From: Limanda limanda
Taxonomy: Eukaryota > Chordata > Actinopteri > Pleuronectiformes > Pleuronectidae
DNA: 64,000 nucleotides
Direction: 5' to 3'
NCBI RefSeq assembly: GCF_963576545.1
Contig: NC_083647.1
Coordinates: 5,127,507-5,191,506 of the forward strand
The first letter of the stretch is position 1. Each line of letters opens with the position of its first letter. A model generated the notes under the pieces. That model searched no databases. It saw nothing but the letters and a program-made list of their open reading frames with translations, and was not told where the DNA came from. Position numbers and translations under genes: made by a program. Positions 1-12,049 of the stretch are shown here, one piece after another.

Positions 1-2033
1 CTTAGAAAAAGTTGTAGCCAATCAGCTGTGTGAGTTTCTCCAGGAAAATAATATATATATATATATATGAAGACTTTCAGTCTGGGTTTAGAACCAATCA
101 CAGCACAGAGACAGCCCTGGCAAAAGTCACTAATGACCTTCTAATAGCTTCAGATCAGGGACTTGTGTCTGTCCTTGTTCTGTTAGATCTCAGTGCAGCA
201 TTCAACACAATTGACCATCAAATTTTATTACAAAGACTAAAACAGTTAATTAACATTAAAGGAACGGCCCTAAACTGGTTTAAATCATATTTTTCTGATC
301 GCTCCCAATTCGTACAAATTAATGATGAGTCATCTGTGCGCACTAAAGTTAACCATGGTGTTCCACAGGGGTCTGTGCTCGGCCCAATTTTATTCTCATT
401 ATATATGCTTCCACTAGGAAACATTATCAGGACACACTCAGTAAATTTTCACTGTTATGCGGATGACACCCAGTTATATTTGTCAATAAAACCTGATCAA
501 AGTAATCAATTAACTAAACTTCGAGCATGTCTCAAGGACATAAAAACCTGGATGACCCGCAATTTTCTCTTATTAAACTCAGATAAAACTGAGGATATAA
601 TAATCGGCCCTAAACACCTTAGAGAAACATTATCTAATGATATAGCTGCGCTAGATGACATTGCCCTTGCTTCCAATGAAACAGTCAGGAACTTGGGAGT
701 GATCTTCGATCCTGATTTGTCCTTTAATAGTCACTTAAAACAAATTTCTAGGACCGCCTTTTTCCACTTGCGTAATATCTCAAAAATCAGACATGTCCTT
801 TCGCAAAAAGATGCAGAAAAACTAGTCCACGCCTTTGTTACATCGAGACTGGACTACTGTAACTCACTATTATCAGGCTCCAGCAGTAAGTCGTTAAAGA
901 CTCTGCAGCTGGTCCAAAATGCCGCAGCACGTGTCCTGACAAGAACTAAGAAAAGAGCACATTTCCCCAGTATTAGCATCGCTACACTGGCTTCCTGTTA
1001 AATCAAGAATAGAATTTAAAATTCTCCTCCTCACCTTCAAGGCCCTTAATGATATGGCACCTTTTTACCTTAAAGAGATGTTAATACTATATCAACCTAC
1101 TAGAGCACTCCGATCCCAGAATTCAGGTTTACTTGTCGTCCCTAAAGTCTCTAAAAGTAGAATAGGAGCCAGAGCTTTTAGCCATCAAGCCCCACTGCTG
1201 TGGAATAATCTCTCACTTTCAGTTAGGGAAGCAGACGCGCTCTGTTCGTTTAAAAGTAGACTCAAAACCTTCCTTTTTGATAAAGCTTATAGTTAGAGCT
1301 AATTAGTGGAATTTATGACACAAGACACACGGAGCTTCTCTTTCCTGCTTCTCCTTCCTTTTCTCCATCCCTATCACATCAAAGTAATTCTTATCCCATC
1401 AGTACATGTTACTAACTTGACCCCTTTCCCGGAGTTTCTGTGCCTTAGCGACCGCGGATGCAGGGCCACAGCTGTGGCCGCACCATGGATATGATTATGG
1501 ATCGCGTGTCAGAGGTCGCAATGGTGGATCCAGTTCGGTGGATTCTGTATCGTGCCTGCTGATCGAAGTGGTAATGGAGGATCCTTTGTCGCGCTGGCAT
1601 CGGCTGATGGTGGACCACGACCGAGGCAGCAGCTGATAATGGATTCTAACTGGCGGCAGTGGACAATAACTGTGGATTATAGTGGATCCCATCCTGATGC
1701 TGGATCGTGATCTTGCTGCTGACCAGAGACTATTGCAGCAGGACTGCTTCACATATAGTATTGAAAAAATGTTTACCCTCATCGATGCTGCTAAAAACTT
1801 TAATCCTGATGATGTTTTCTTAACACTTGACATCTATTGCACTTCTGTCCGTCCTGGGAGACATGTGGCTCTCTCTGAGGTTTCTACATATTTTTACCTG
1901 TTAAAAAGGTTTAGTAGATTTTCCTTACTCTTGTTGAGTGTTAAGGACAGAGGATGTCACACCATGTTAAAGCCCTATGAGACGAATTGTGATTTGTGAA
2001 TATGGGCTATACAAATAAAACTTGATTGATTAT
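1..2033 (+). mobile_element. L2-type LINE, 3' half
   Basis: This is a non-LTR retrotransposon that enters from the left edge of the window. It contains the reverse transcriptase and the C-terminal part of the second ORF (2-1296), then about 740 bp of 3' untranslated sequence. The 3' end reads AATAAAACTTGATTGATTATG, the short TTGATT-type tail usual for L2-like LINEs in fish. No target duplication can be defined because the 5' end is outside the window. The element is broken by frameshifts, so this copy is inactive. It directly abuts a piece of retroviral sequence starting near 2085. Confidence 0.85.
2..1296 (+). pseudogene. LINE L2 ORF2 reverse transcriptase, broken
   Basis: The protein would copy LINE RNA at the target site. 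Visible motifs are LLDLSAAFNTIDH (palm motif A), GVPQGSVLGP (motif B) and CYADDTQLY (catalytic YADD), followed by the conserved DYCNSLLSG and LVQNAAARVLTRT blocks that precede the C-terminal domain. The reading frame changes twice. It first changes across an (AT)n run at about 50-68, between FLQEN and EDFQSGF. It changes again near 955-1000, after which the rest (HWLPVKSRIEF through LKTFLF) continues in another frame to a stop at 1294. The endonuclease half lies outside the window. Family assignment to L2/Maui-like elements rests on these motifs and the 3' tail. Confidence 0.85.
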
Positions 2034-2084
2034 GTTGTGGTTTCGCAGGATAACACACAGGTTTACTTCAAAAACACCAGCACC

Positions 2085-3110
2085 TACTCAACATTTCCTT
2101 CTGTTCCTCTTTCACTTTTCTTTCATTTCACTCTTCACACAAATTCATTGGTATGTTGACGATTACTGCCGATAAGCCTTATGTGAAATTGAAAGTGTGT
2201 GCCGTGTTTTAGATATGTTATATAGTCTCTCTGCCCAGACAATTACCTCTCTTTGTCCAGATTTGCCTCAAAGACTTTTATGCCACTCTGCCTAATGTAA
2301 AATGAACTAACTTTCACTGCTTCAACCTCACTCATGGATTACTTCTCATGGATTATCACTGGACTCTCGATCCTTGTTTGCCCTGGAAACCGTGGTCAAT
2401 GCCCCACTCTCCAGACCAAAGAGGCCTACAAGACATTCGAAAAAACAGTTCTACCAGTTTTCACTCTGAAGCCACACATTCCACAGCCAGCCTGGAGTCC
2501 TCTCCTGGTGGGGGAAGCATCTCCAGTGTCCTTCAGGAGGACCCCCGCTGTGTTCCAGGCCGCTCCGAGAGTTGAATCCTGACATTTCATTGGCTGATGG
2601 CCAGCATAAGCCGAGGGGGCAGGAACCTCTCAGTTGAATAAAACAGCTGAGCTCAAAGAAATCACTGCCATTTTCCCTGCTCTGAAGACTTCTAAGACCT
2701 CTACAGGTCTTCCCAGATGATTTAGCTACTAAAGGGGGAAACAACCACAGACAATTGTATTTTCATTCTCTTTATCCTCATCTTAAAGTCGACAATTTTA
2801 TTTTGATAGGACTTTTTGTAATTTTAACTTGAAAGGCTGCGCAAAAGGAAGTTCACTCGCTGGCCTAGAACACAGACTTTCCTCCACACGATCTACAAAC
2901 AGCTCCAAACAGCCGTTCATCCCTGCAGAAGAACGACGTTCATTCCGTTGAGGAGCAAGAAGAATCTGTTCCTGTTCGGCCCAGCACGACGCCCGCTGCC
3001 ACAGACGAACCAGCGAAACAGAGCTTGAGGCCAGGCATCATTCACTGGACTCCCAGGAAATCCGCTCCAAGCGCACATGCAACGCCACGAGGGTCACAGT
3101 AACAGGCTGT
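2085..3110 (+). mobile_element. Decayed relative of the large endogenous retrovirus (env 3' flank plus part of LTR)
   Basis: About 2100-2420 matches, with many differences, the stretch between the env stop and the 3' LTR of the provirus (32690-33040). Shared landmarks include GGTATGTT..ATTACTGCCGATAA, AAATGAACT.ACTTTCACTG and CCCACTCTCCAGACCAAAG, which is the run-up to the polypurine tract. Further on, 2840-3080 shares scattered words with the LTR, such as CACTCGCTGGCC, CTGCAGA and GAGGCCAGG, in the same order as in 21340-21530. The middle differs, so this is probably a related but distinct LTR subfamily. No coding capacity remains. Confidence 0.6.
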
Positions 3111-3125
3111 ATTGTCTGGGCAGAG

Positions 3126-4098
3126 TTGGCTTTGAGGGCTTTACCATGCTCAAATTCTTACCAAAATTTGCAGAAAGTTAGAAAGTGGTGAAAATGTACG
3201 TATTCTGAAGGTATTTGCAATGGGCATCGCAAAATGGCTCAACGGTGCCCCCCGAGACCCCTGGAACGTGTTCACATTGACCGGTCTTCACTAAAATCAA
3301 TATACAGGTGTATCATGACCAGACAAACAAAAAGTCTTCAGGTGCAATTGGAAAAACACAACAGGAAGCCTGCTATTTTGCATTTAGTGGCCATATTCCA
3401 CATTTTTACTTTGATGTACTTGTACCAGGGCTTTCATCGGATCAACTTCAAATTGAGATGAGTGTCATCACAACAAGACGGAGATAAAAAAGTGACTGAG
3501 GGATTGATTTTTAGTCAGTGTGACCGTGGCGTCAAAGTTTGATTACACGCCATTAAAACACGATGTTCTGTAACGCTGACATACATGGACCATGAATCCT
3601 TTGATGCTGAGCCGCAAACAAACAACTCTACTCCTGCAGTGTCAGTCTTCCTAGATCAAAGGAAACTTTATGTCTTGCAAAGGTCACGTCTCTTTCTCGC
3701 TCAGAATTGGGACTTTTCCTCAAACCGTGTAAACATTGTGGTACGGCCCGCTAAAAGAGTCCACTGTGATTATCCCATCACCACCAAACTTCTGTCTCAT
3801 GATCAGAGTCCAAGCCTGAACAGCTGTGTCAATATTTCCTCAGTCATTTTTTTTTTTTTCCAGTCAAAAAGTATGCAACGCTTCAAAATGCATGTGCCCG
3901 GGCCCACCCAGTGCTACTTTGCAGCCCTAGAAGTTTTAGGAATTGTATTTTATAGTTGGTACTTTCCAGGGTTGAGCAATTCTGATTATTATAATTATTC
4001 AGGCAAATTAATTGGCTTTGAGGGCTTTACCATGCTCAAATTCTTACCAAAAATTGCAGAAAGTTAGAAAGTGGTGAAAATGTACGCATTCTGGAGGA
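3126..4098 (+). repeat. Dispersed fish repeat, one 886-bp unit and start of a second
   Basis: An 87-bp block beginning TTGGCTTTGAGGGCTTTACC occurs at 3126-3212 and again, almost unchanged, at 4012-4098. The block includes CAGAAAGTTAGAAAGTGGTG. The 886-bp spacing suggests one full unit followed by the beginning of a second. The unit includes the phrase GGCTCAACGGTGCCCCC. It resembles low-copy tandem or dispersed non-coding repeats that are frequent in fish genomes. Open frames within it have no recognisable protein. Confidence 0.6.
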
Positions 4099-4211
4099 AT
4101 TTTCATTTTATGACTTTATTTTGGAAGGTTGATGTGTAGTTCCTGTTTTGATAGGAGTTTTAACGGAAGGGGGTGCTGTGGAGAAGAAGTTCGGGAGTGT
4201 GGAAAACAAAA

Positions 4212-6167
4212 ATGGACAGGTAAGAAGCGATGTCTTTTGAAAAAAGCTTTTTTTAAACTTTTTGCTGTCGGAAAACATTTAACAGCGTCCACTCAAAATC
4301 GCCATTGGGTCATGGTGGATGCCATTAGGTGATATACTGATGTTGTACATGAAAGCACTTGCTCCTCAGGTGCGGAGCAAAAAGTAACATCTAATAAATT
4401 GCTTCATCTAATAAAATGCTTCAGCTAGATTCCTACATAGCTTCTGGATGGTTCACCCTATTTCTTGTCTTGTGATTGAAATAGTAGGTCTAGTGAAGAA
4501 TATAACTGTAACGGTTTAGTATTTTCCAGAGATTCAGTTCAACAGCTGATTTTGAAGCAGTGTTTTCTATTTATTAGTACATCCCTGTAGTTTTCATACT
4601 TTCATGATTTTGTTTCTTGGGTTTGTGAGTGCAATACATCTTAGAATAATGTAAAATTACACATGAGCTACAGCCCTAAACATGCTCACTGCATAATGTA
4701 TTTCTTCACCTGTTTTTTGAAATGTTTAATGTTTTATTTATTTTGTTTTCAGATTCTGCACTTTTACAACCTTTGGAAAGGCAAGTGTTAAAGCACAATA
4801 CATTCACACAATATAAAAAGTATTTACTTTTGATCTTACTTTTAATAATACTATACCAGTCATTGTTTGTAAATAGTTTATATTTCACTGACACATCATC
4901 CTTTACTGCTTCAAAACCTTTTGTCATGCAAATGATTTATTGCCTTATTTAATTTCAAAGGGAAGACACCTGAAAAGCCTCCAAGAGATAGTATAAACTA
5001 TTTATACATTTTTTGAACCCGGTGTGAACAGTCCAGCTGGGTTTTGGAAAAATGTCTGCCGTGTATTGGAGGTTTCCAACACACTGGTTAATCGCGTGAA
5101 GCTCCGTAAGGCAGTGCTTGATCACCAGAAGGTAAACATTTAATTTATTGATAGAAATTTTGATTAACACATTTTTGTAATGAAGTACCTAATAAATGTT
5201 ATTTACAATAACTGTGATGTGTAATGTCATTTTTTCCTACAATTATGTTTTACATTCTATAGCGCACTTCAGGCGATACCCAAGTGTCGAATGACAAGGT
5301 TGAGGAGAGACCCACTGCAGACGAAACATCCTCTTTGGTACATATTGTGTCATTTCATCGAAAGTAAAACAGACAGCGGTTATTACGGTGGTGCTTTTTA
5401 AAAAAATAGGTTTATCAAGTGGGATTTTACAGAAACTTTGTAAAACGCAAACTGAATCATTTTGGCGGGTCTGTTACGTAATTGGTGTATGATTGATATG
5501 CACTTAAATTGATTGAGAGATAAGAACTGTAAGATGATGAAAATGTAATTTTTCATTCAACTTTCTAATATTTTTCGTCTATGCACTTCCTTGTGGTCTT
5601 TTAATTAATGATCCCACCCAATCTGTCTTTCCAGGATGTGCGGGAGAAAGACTTGGCTGATGACTTTCCCACTGATGTTGCATCATTGGTGACACAGGAG
5701 AGTGATGACAGCCTTTCGCTGCAGCCCACCTTGTACAAAAGGTAATTGCATCTATTATTGTAAATAACGTGCATTGTTAACCTTACATAGTGACAGTCCG
5801 GGAAAGAGCCCCAGCACACAGGTGTCTTGCCCATACAATTTATGGATTCAATTGTAAAATGTTCAGAAAATGGAAGAAAGCACAGAAAGTACTATTACCA
5901 TGTCAAAATACTGATTGGATGGGTAGTTTACATCCAGCCTTCAAAGTTGCACACTGTGCACCCACTCTTCTCGTAGTGACCCATGTTCACTACGAGGCAG
6001 ATTGTGACCTATTTTGTTCTTTTGAGCAAAAACATCTAGAATTGGATCACTGATGCTTTCTATGATATTTTTTTTCCCCATTTAACAGGTTAGTGACAAG
6101 GAACCAGGTTACTCCACAGACAGCAGCGAGACAGTACTGGATTATACCACGAAACTTTGAAGGATAA
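4212..6167 (+). CDS. Seven-exon gene of unknown function (141 codons)
   Basis: A coding model can be assembled from short exons with consistent phase: 4212-4219, 4286-4314, 4753-4780, 5032-5131, 5263-5337, 5635-5741 and 6089-6167. The start ATG has A at -3 and G at +4. Introns begin GT and end AG, except the third, which has a GC donor in the classic context AAAG|GCAAGT. The total is 426 nt including the TAA stop at 6165. The product starts MDSVHSKSPLGHD, has a helical, basic middle (VSNTLVNRVKLRKAVLDHQ), then an acidic Ser/Asp-rich stretch, and ends QYWIIPRNFEG. I do not recognise the family. There is no signal peptide or membrane segment, and the composition suggests a small soluble, possibly nuclear or scaffold protein. 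The second exon is the weakest call: its donor is GTGGAT and intron 1 is only 66 bp. Exons 4-7 are the best supported, by clean splice sites and an open frame across all three junctions. Confidence 0.6.
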
Positions 6168-6254
6168 CATTTTGGTGTGGGTCCAGGATTTTTTTTCCTG
6201 CCTTCTTTAACATTGTGAGATAGGACATTTTTTACATTTTCACTATTGACAGGG

Positions 6255-6260
6255 AATAAA
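6255..6260 (+). terminator. Poly(A) signal of the seven-exon gene
   Basis: AATAAA lies 88 bp after the TAA stop at 6165-6167, a normal distance for a short 3' untranslated region. A T-rich run follows. Confidence 0.55.
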
Positions 6261-6353
6261 GCCTGGATCTAGATAACATTTTTTTTTTTTTTTTAAATCT
6301 AGCATTTTTAGTAAACGGTTAATGAATTGAATTAATTACATTTACTCAATAAA

Positions 6354-6740
6354 TGTCAGGATGGGCAAAATGTCAAACATGAACCCAAAAGCACGACACT
6401 TGAGCAGGTGTAGGAAATAACAAGAGTTCTGGTTATTTGGAACGATCCAGGGGTCAAAAGCCAAGGAGACAGTCAGGTAGCAAACAATCTGACAGGGAGC
6501 AGGCAAAAGGGAATACAGGGTCCAGAAGGCAGGTCAGAGCGGAGAAAACACGGATAACGCTGGAAAGCCAGGAACAAACACACTAGACGATCTGGCAGAG
6601 AACAGAGGAAATGAGCCGGTATATATACTGGGTGACTAATGACTGATGGTAGCAGGTGAGTCTGGGGGTGGGGCAGGTAATGGGATCCGTGAGAGGAGGT
6701 GGTGCAGGGCAGGGGGGAGTGGCTGAGTTCTGAAATGACA
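6354..6740 (-). mobile_element. Solo LTR (387 bp), minus orientation
   Basis: The segment is bounded by TGTCA and TGACA. Read on the minus strand it has a TATA-like stretch, seen as GTATATATAC on the plus strand near 6619, and pyrimidine-rich blocks typical of short fish LTRs. No internal coding region is attached. A clear target duplication was not found. The adjacent LTR at 6783 lies in the opposite orientation. Confidence 0.5.
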
Positions 6741-6782
6741 TGAGAATTAGTATATGCAAAAAAAAAGATAAGACAATGAAAA

Positions 6783-7241
6783 TGTTAAGATTTTGTTGAG
6801 ATTTGTTTTCTCCCTCTGTTCTGTTTCCTCTTTTATTTTGTATTTTCTCCTCCTTGTGTGTTTTCCATCTTCACTTCCTGTCTTTGTCCTGTTTCCCGCC
6901 CTTGTGATTGTCTGCACCACTCCTCATGTGTTCCACCTGTGTTCAATTGCCTCTGCCTTCACTGTGTATATAAGTCTCTGTGCTTTGTTTTGTCCTTGTC
7001 GGATCGTCGTCATTAATGCCCCGTCTCTTGTGCTAGTCTTTCCTTTGCATCAGCTCCATCTCTCGTGAGCTCCTAGTGTTTTCCCCAGTGTGGTCTATGT
7101 TTTTTCAGTTTAGGCTTTTTGAGATTTCTCTGTTTAGTTGTTTTTTCCTATTAAGATATTTTGCAATTAAAAGGACACTTTTTGTTGAAACATCTGCCTC
7201 CGCATCTCGGGTCCACCTGCTCCACAAACCCTGACCGTACA
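6783..7241 (+). mobile_element. Solo LTR of the 56-kb element's family
   Basis: The segment begins TGTTAAG and ends GACCGTACA. It carries CCACCTGTGTTCAATTGCC, a TATA box in GTGTATATAAG, an ATTAAA poly(A)-like signal, and the end phrase GCATCTCGGGTCCACCT. The same layout recurs in reverse at 37323-37804 and at 56181-56609. The 56-kb copy is attached to an internal region, which shows that this is an LTR. The ORF inside it is a chance frame. No target duplication is evident. Confidence 0.6.
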
Positions 7242-7389
7242 TCTGATGAATGTCAATCTAGTCATAGTCTATGGCAGTAGCTGCAGGTGTGTACAGTATG
7301 TTAGTTACAGTAACGCACACCTCTTCCTTTAATGCCCTCTTTCTGGCCGCATTGAATTCAGTTGCCCTAAACAGAACCAGAATCAAATC

Positions 7390-7990
7390 AGTCTGAAATG
7401 TGCCTCCATGGTTTATTGACACCAACTGTTGTCAAAAGGAGGAGTGGAGTACAAAAGGGAAGCAAGCCAACTTGATGTTTAGTATGAGCACATGAAGGAC
7501 TTGATGAAAAAATATAATTCTGCAGTGAACAACGCATGAGCAAACTGCTTGCCCCTTAGACGTGGTTCCCACCAGAACGCTGACATAGACTTTGACTACT
7601 CTTGCTCTTTTAATTCTAGCAATTTTAAATAGCTCTTTGACTTCTGGCGTAGTCTCTTCTATTTTCAAAACTGCTCTAGTTGAACCACTCCTAAAAAAAT
7701 AAATTAACCTAGCGCCCTCCACTCTAAATGTTTAAAGACACTTTTTTTTTTATCCAAGATCTTTAAAAAAAAGCTGTGTTTAATCAATTAATAGAGCACT
7801 TGATGGACAATAACTTATTTAAAACATTCCAATCAGTTTTTTAGTCCTGCCGCGGTAAAGAAAATGCTCTTTTGAATTTGGTTCTGCAATAGATTTTTTT
7901 ATTTGACAAAGCTGAGACATTATCAGTTTTTCATTTATCTAATATTTTAGGAACAAGCGCAATCAATTGAAAACACACAAGGGTGTAATT
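7390..7990 (+). pseudogene. Old L2 LINE remnant (N-terminal RT region)
   Basis: Plus-strand translation with frame changes gives phrases typical of the part of L2 ORF2 before the palm: SSLTSGVVSSIFKTALVEP followed by LLKK, then SKIFKK, and LMDNNLFKTFQS near 7800. Stops and indels are frequent, so this is much older than the copy at 1-2033. The open frame on the opposite strand (7432-7722) is a shadow of this remnant. Confidence 0.6.
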
Positions 7991-8995
7991 CACGGATGTC
8001 AAGGATAACTAGTATTCCATAATGTTTCTACTAATATCAAAACATACCTATGTGCTACGATGCTGATTCTTGAACACTTTATCATGGCAGATTTACCTGA
8101 ATAATATGAGACATCTGCCAAGGTGCTGCATTGACAGCACACTTGCAAACACTGCACCAACAAATATAACTGTGGATTCCAGTTTTACTTTCCGAAGTTA
8201 GGAAGTACTGTCTCATGGTAGTGTAAACCACTGTGCAGTGTTTGGGTATTTAACAGCCCTGAGCGTGTCACTGGTACCTCTAGCAGCATGTCAAACCCAT
8301 TTTTAAAGCAGGGCAGTGTAGTCTTATTCTTAAAGGGTTTTTCTCTGGGGACGTATTGCTACTCAAGCATCTCAAGCTTTATCGACTTAACTCAATTGTT
8401 TCTGATTTAACAGAATATTGATAATTCTTACAGATAACAAAAAGACAAAATTGCTTGAACTTTATTAGAAAATAATGTTAACCTCACAAATACACATTTT
8501 AAGTAAGCTTAAAATAATGAACTAATATGTAAAGGCCATTAGTTTCTCTACAGAACCATAAGCTTTAGGACGATAGTTTTTACTTTGTCATCCTACCCAA
8601 TCCATTTCCTGTTGACAGTGTTATTACATTATTTAAAACCGTTAGTCACCTACCATAATAACCTTATTTATGATGTATGTCTATGCATTTTTTGGAGCAA
8701 AACCTCAAAGAAAGCAGAATCATTTGTGTTAGGGATGCAGAAAGTGTTTGTGGTTGCTGTGCCATAAAAATCTGAGCATAAGGTTAATATTTATATACTA
8801 CACTTCTATCATGACCCCTTTTGCATTCCTTTTACCATCACCTCCCTGTTCATCGGCCCATTGGTTTACAACTTGGTGTGTGGACTGTTTCTTTTAGGCA
8901 GTAAATGTCATGGATTTTTCAGTCATGCAAAAAAACTCTTATTTTCTTAGAATCAAACAAACCTCTGCAAGTTCATGATTGAAGTTGTATCTAAC
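7991..8995. other. Non-coding stretch, nothing recognised
   Basis: This is AT-rich unique-looking sequence with no exon, repeat family or RNA gene that I can support. Confidence 0.5.
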
Positions 8996-9309
8996 TGTGG
9001 AGGTGAGGGGGCTGGGAGAGCACCCTCACCTGCACCACAGAGGATCAATCAGCGCAGGTGGGAGCTGTTAGCTGATTTGTCCTCACACTTTAAAAGGCAG
9101 CCACTTCGCTGCCTCAGAGAGTAGAGACCTGAGAGGACCCGGACGAAGTTGAAAAGCTTGTCACCTTCTGTGTGCTATAAGTTTAGTCACGTGTGTGGTG
9201 TATTAATAAATAATGTTAAGAACGACCAATTCCGTCTCCCAGGCTGGTGGTGAAGCCAGTGTCCCCTGTCCCTGCACCCAGGCTGGTGGTGAAACCAGCG
9301 TCCTCCACA
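8996..9309 (+). mobile_element. Solo LTR (314 bp) with internal duplication
   Basis: The segment starts TGTGGAGG and ends CCTCCACA, a perfect 8-bp terminal inverted repeat. The flanks are CTAAC and CTAGC, a 5-bp target duplication with one mismatch. A TTTAAAAGG TATA-like box near 9090 and AATAAA near 9206 support plus orientation. Near the 3' end, a unit beginning CAGGCTGGTGGTGAA is duplicated in tandem at about 9240-9300, so the end of the LTR has partly expanded. Confidence 0.6.
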
Positions 9310-12049
9310 CTAGCATTATCCATATTTATAAAAATATCTTAAATTGTACGAGAACCAGCACGGACAGATGAGTCCAAAAGTATGGTGTAAGAAAATCTAA
9401 CGTCTATCAGACTTACCCAGTGTTGTTGACTATAGTATGCAGTGGAGAGGATTTACCTTTTTAACTCTGCATAGCAAGATACCTTATCGTCTCCCATTGT
9501 TTTAATATAACTCAAAAGTGATGATGGTGGCTTTTGATCGAGAATATGCCAAAGAGGTAGTTGTGTTTTCATTATCTTTTCAGATGAAGATGAACTTGTT
9601 CCTCATTGATCAAGGCCAACAAAGAACCTTTTGGGTTTGTTTTTGTGTGTGCAGCTCTTCCAGCATGTCTAATTATGAGTTTCTCCAGGCATTTCAGCTT
9701 CAGAGTGTGTTTCCATGTCATATGAGCCATCATACCAATATGTGCTCTCAGTATGTATCGGCCAATGGCTCCAGTTTAAAATGTTAGATCCATGCTAGTG
9801 TACTACATTCCTTTTTCCTCAGGAACTCTTCACTTGACATGGTGTGTGTGTGTCTTCCAGAGCATCGCAGTCATCTTCCCTAAACAATAGTCAAAAGCAG
9901 CAGCTCAGAAACATTCACACATTTTACTTTATCTGAAGCCCTTGAAACACTGTGGAGGAAGAATTGCGTGCAGCTTATTCGAATACACTTCCCCCCCACA
10001 CACACACAGTAAGTCTGACTAATGTGGCATATCTGTTCAGCCAAAAGTGTTGATCTTTTATGCCCGAGAGCAAAAGAAGGTCCCATTCCTCCAAACTGAG
10101 ATTCTGTATTTTCAGACTAACTGAAAAAATGTAGACTCGTCATCCAGCATTGGATCATTTACCAAGGTCAAATGGGCGAAGCAACCACATATGTTGCAAT
10201 TTATCTTTTGTCCAAGTGCTTACCCGTAATCAATCTTTTCCTTCACTTGTAAACGAGTGTTTCCTTGTTGAACTTTTACTATTCAGGGTTGTCACTACCT
10301 AAATACTAACAAGATAATATCAGTTTTCCAAAATTATGGAATGAGCGTAGAATATATCCCCATCTCCCCTTGTTTGCCTTCGTCACTCTCTGTCTCCTTC
10401 TTGCTGACATGTCTGATCCTAGTTAAGATTCCTCACAGGCACCGGGAGGCGTCAGGAAATGACAGGCCACTAAATGAACGGACAGATTGTTAATTTCCTT
10501 CCTCTGGGCACTGACTGGACAGGGTTTAAGTATAATTCTGTTTGGAGACAGAGCAAAATACTGCCACTTTTAGTAGCCTCTTGGCTACATTGAACCATCT
10601 CTCTCTCTCTGCCCTGACTTTCCATTCTTTACTTCTCCATCCACACTGCTCACTGTTTCTTTCTCTCTGCCTCCCTCTCGGGAAAACCAAGCTAAAAATA
10701 AAGCCTGCCACATTGTATATTAATAATAGATTGAATAAGCATTAGATAGGAGGGATGATGAGTCAAGCTGTGCTAGAGGAAGTCAAGAAGGTATTTGATT
10801 TCAAGTTTATGGGAGGACAGTAACTCCTCCACTTTTGACTTAAGCCCAATGTCAGAAACTCATGTTTTCTTGATACCCTTCTGACTGGCAACTTTATTTT
10901 TATATATATATATATATATACCTTCAATCAATGACCCTAGAACAACTGGTTAAAAAACAGTTATCTTTTATAAAGTTTATTAAAACTAAAAAAAACATTA
11001 AACTTATGGTGAAGGTACTGAATAACTGTTATTGGTTTAGGTAGTTTAAAGATGACTGGGTCCCAGATCTCTTAGCTGCTGTGCACAAACATATGGATCT
11101 AAGAAACCATTTAAGTTTTTTGGATGGATGATTTTTCTGGAAAATAAACAATTTAAATGAATCCATAACCATGTGTGCCAGTCCTAAACAAAGTGATACA
11201 AATTACTAATACAAATAAGGCGGCTTACATTAGTTATGCAGCCACTAAGTCCACTAAGCCTTCATCTGGATCAACACAGATTTCTCTCATATATTATCAC
11301 TTAATGTTAGGGGATATAAGAAACTAGTAAACATTAAGTGAGTAAGGATGAATTATAGAATAGGCATAGATAGACAAAATACAATTGATAATAAAAAATT
11401 ATCAAACAATTGGCACAATAAACTAAAACAAGCTGGTTGAATGGTTTCAGGTCCCAAACAAAGCAATGTGGCTGGATACACCCAGACCTTCAATATCTTA
11501 AACTTTGAATAAACTCCTCCCCTGTGTTCAGAGTTTAATTCCTCCCCCAACCCTGACCTCACAGAGTGGGCCTTGATTGTGTCTTAAGATTATTTAACAA
11601 AGAACATACTATTATTTAATATTCTACAGACCACTCTGTAGCAGATTTAAGTTGCAATTCTTCCATTTGCAGAAATGTTAATTCAGTACATCCCTGATAG
11701 GTTGTAAAGAGTACACACTAAGCGGGATAATATGCAGCATCAAATCTTCTTCTCACCTTGTGTGCGTGAACGATTTTTTAACTTAAATTGGAATGTAAGA
11801 CTCTTATCAGTCACAACCTTTTAAAATATAGAACAAGAGGCTATACTCAATTTTTTGATATTGTGTTTGTTGTAATGTTAAGTGAATTCAAACTTTAAAA
11901 ACACTCAGAAGAATACATTTAAAACTAAATATACAAAGTAATTTCTCTTTTAGAATGCCAGTGATGCATTTAGTCCGCAAACAAAGTATAACTATTTGTT
12001 AATGTATGCATTTAGCGGTTTAAAAATGATCATAATACCATCTGTTATT
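9310..12049. other. Non-coding stretch with a (TA)n run
   Basis: No gene can be supported. A TA dinucleotide run occurs at about 10900-10921. Open frames at 9518, 9880, 10526 and 11353 are short, lack family resemblance and have no flanking splice or poly(A) context. Confidence 0.5.

Noticed and set aside
3585..4067. 160-codon plus-strand open frame
   Set aside because: Lies in the dispersed 886-bp repeat unit and crosses a T homopolymer and the start of the second unit.
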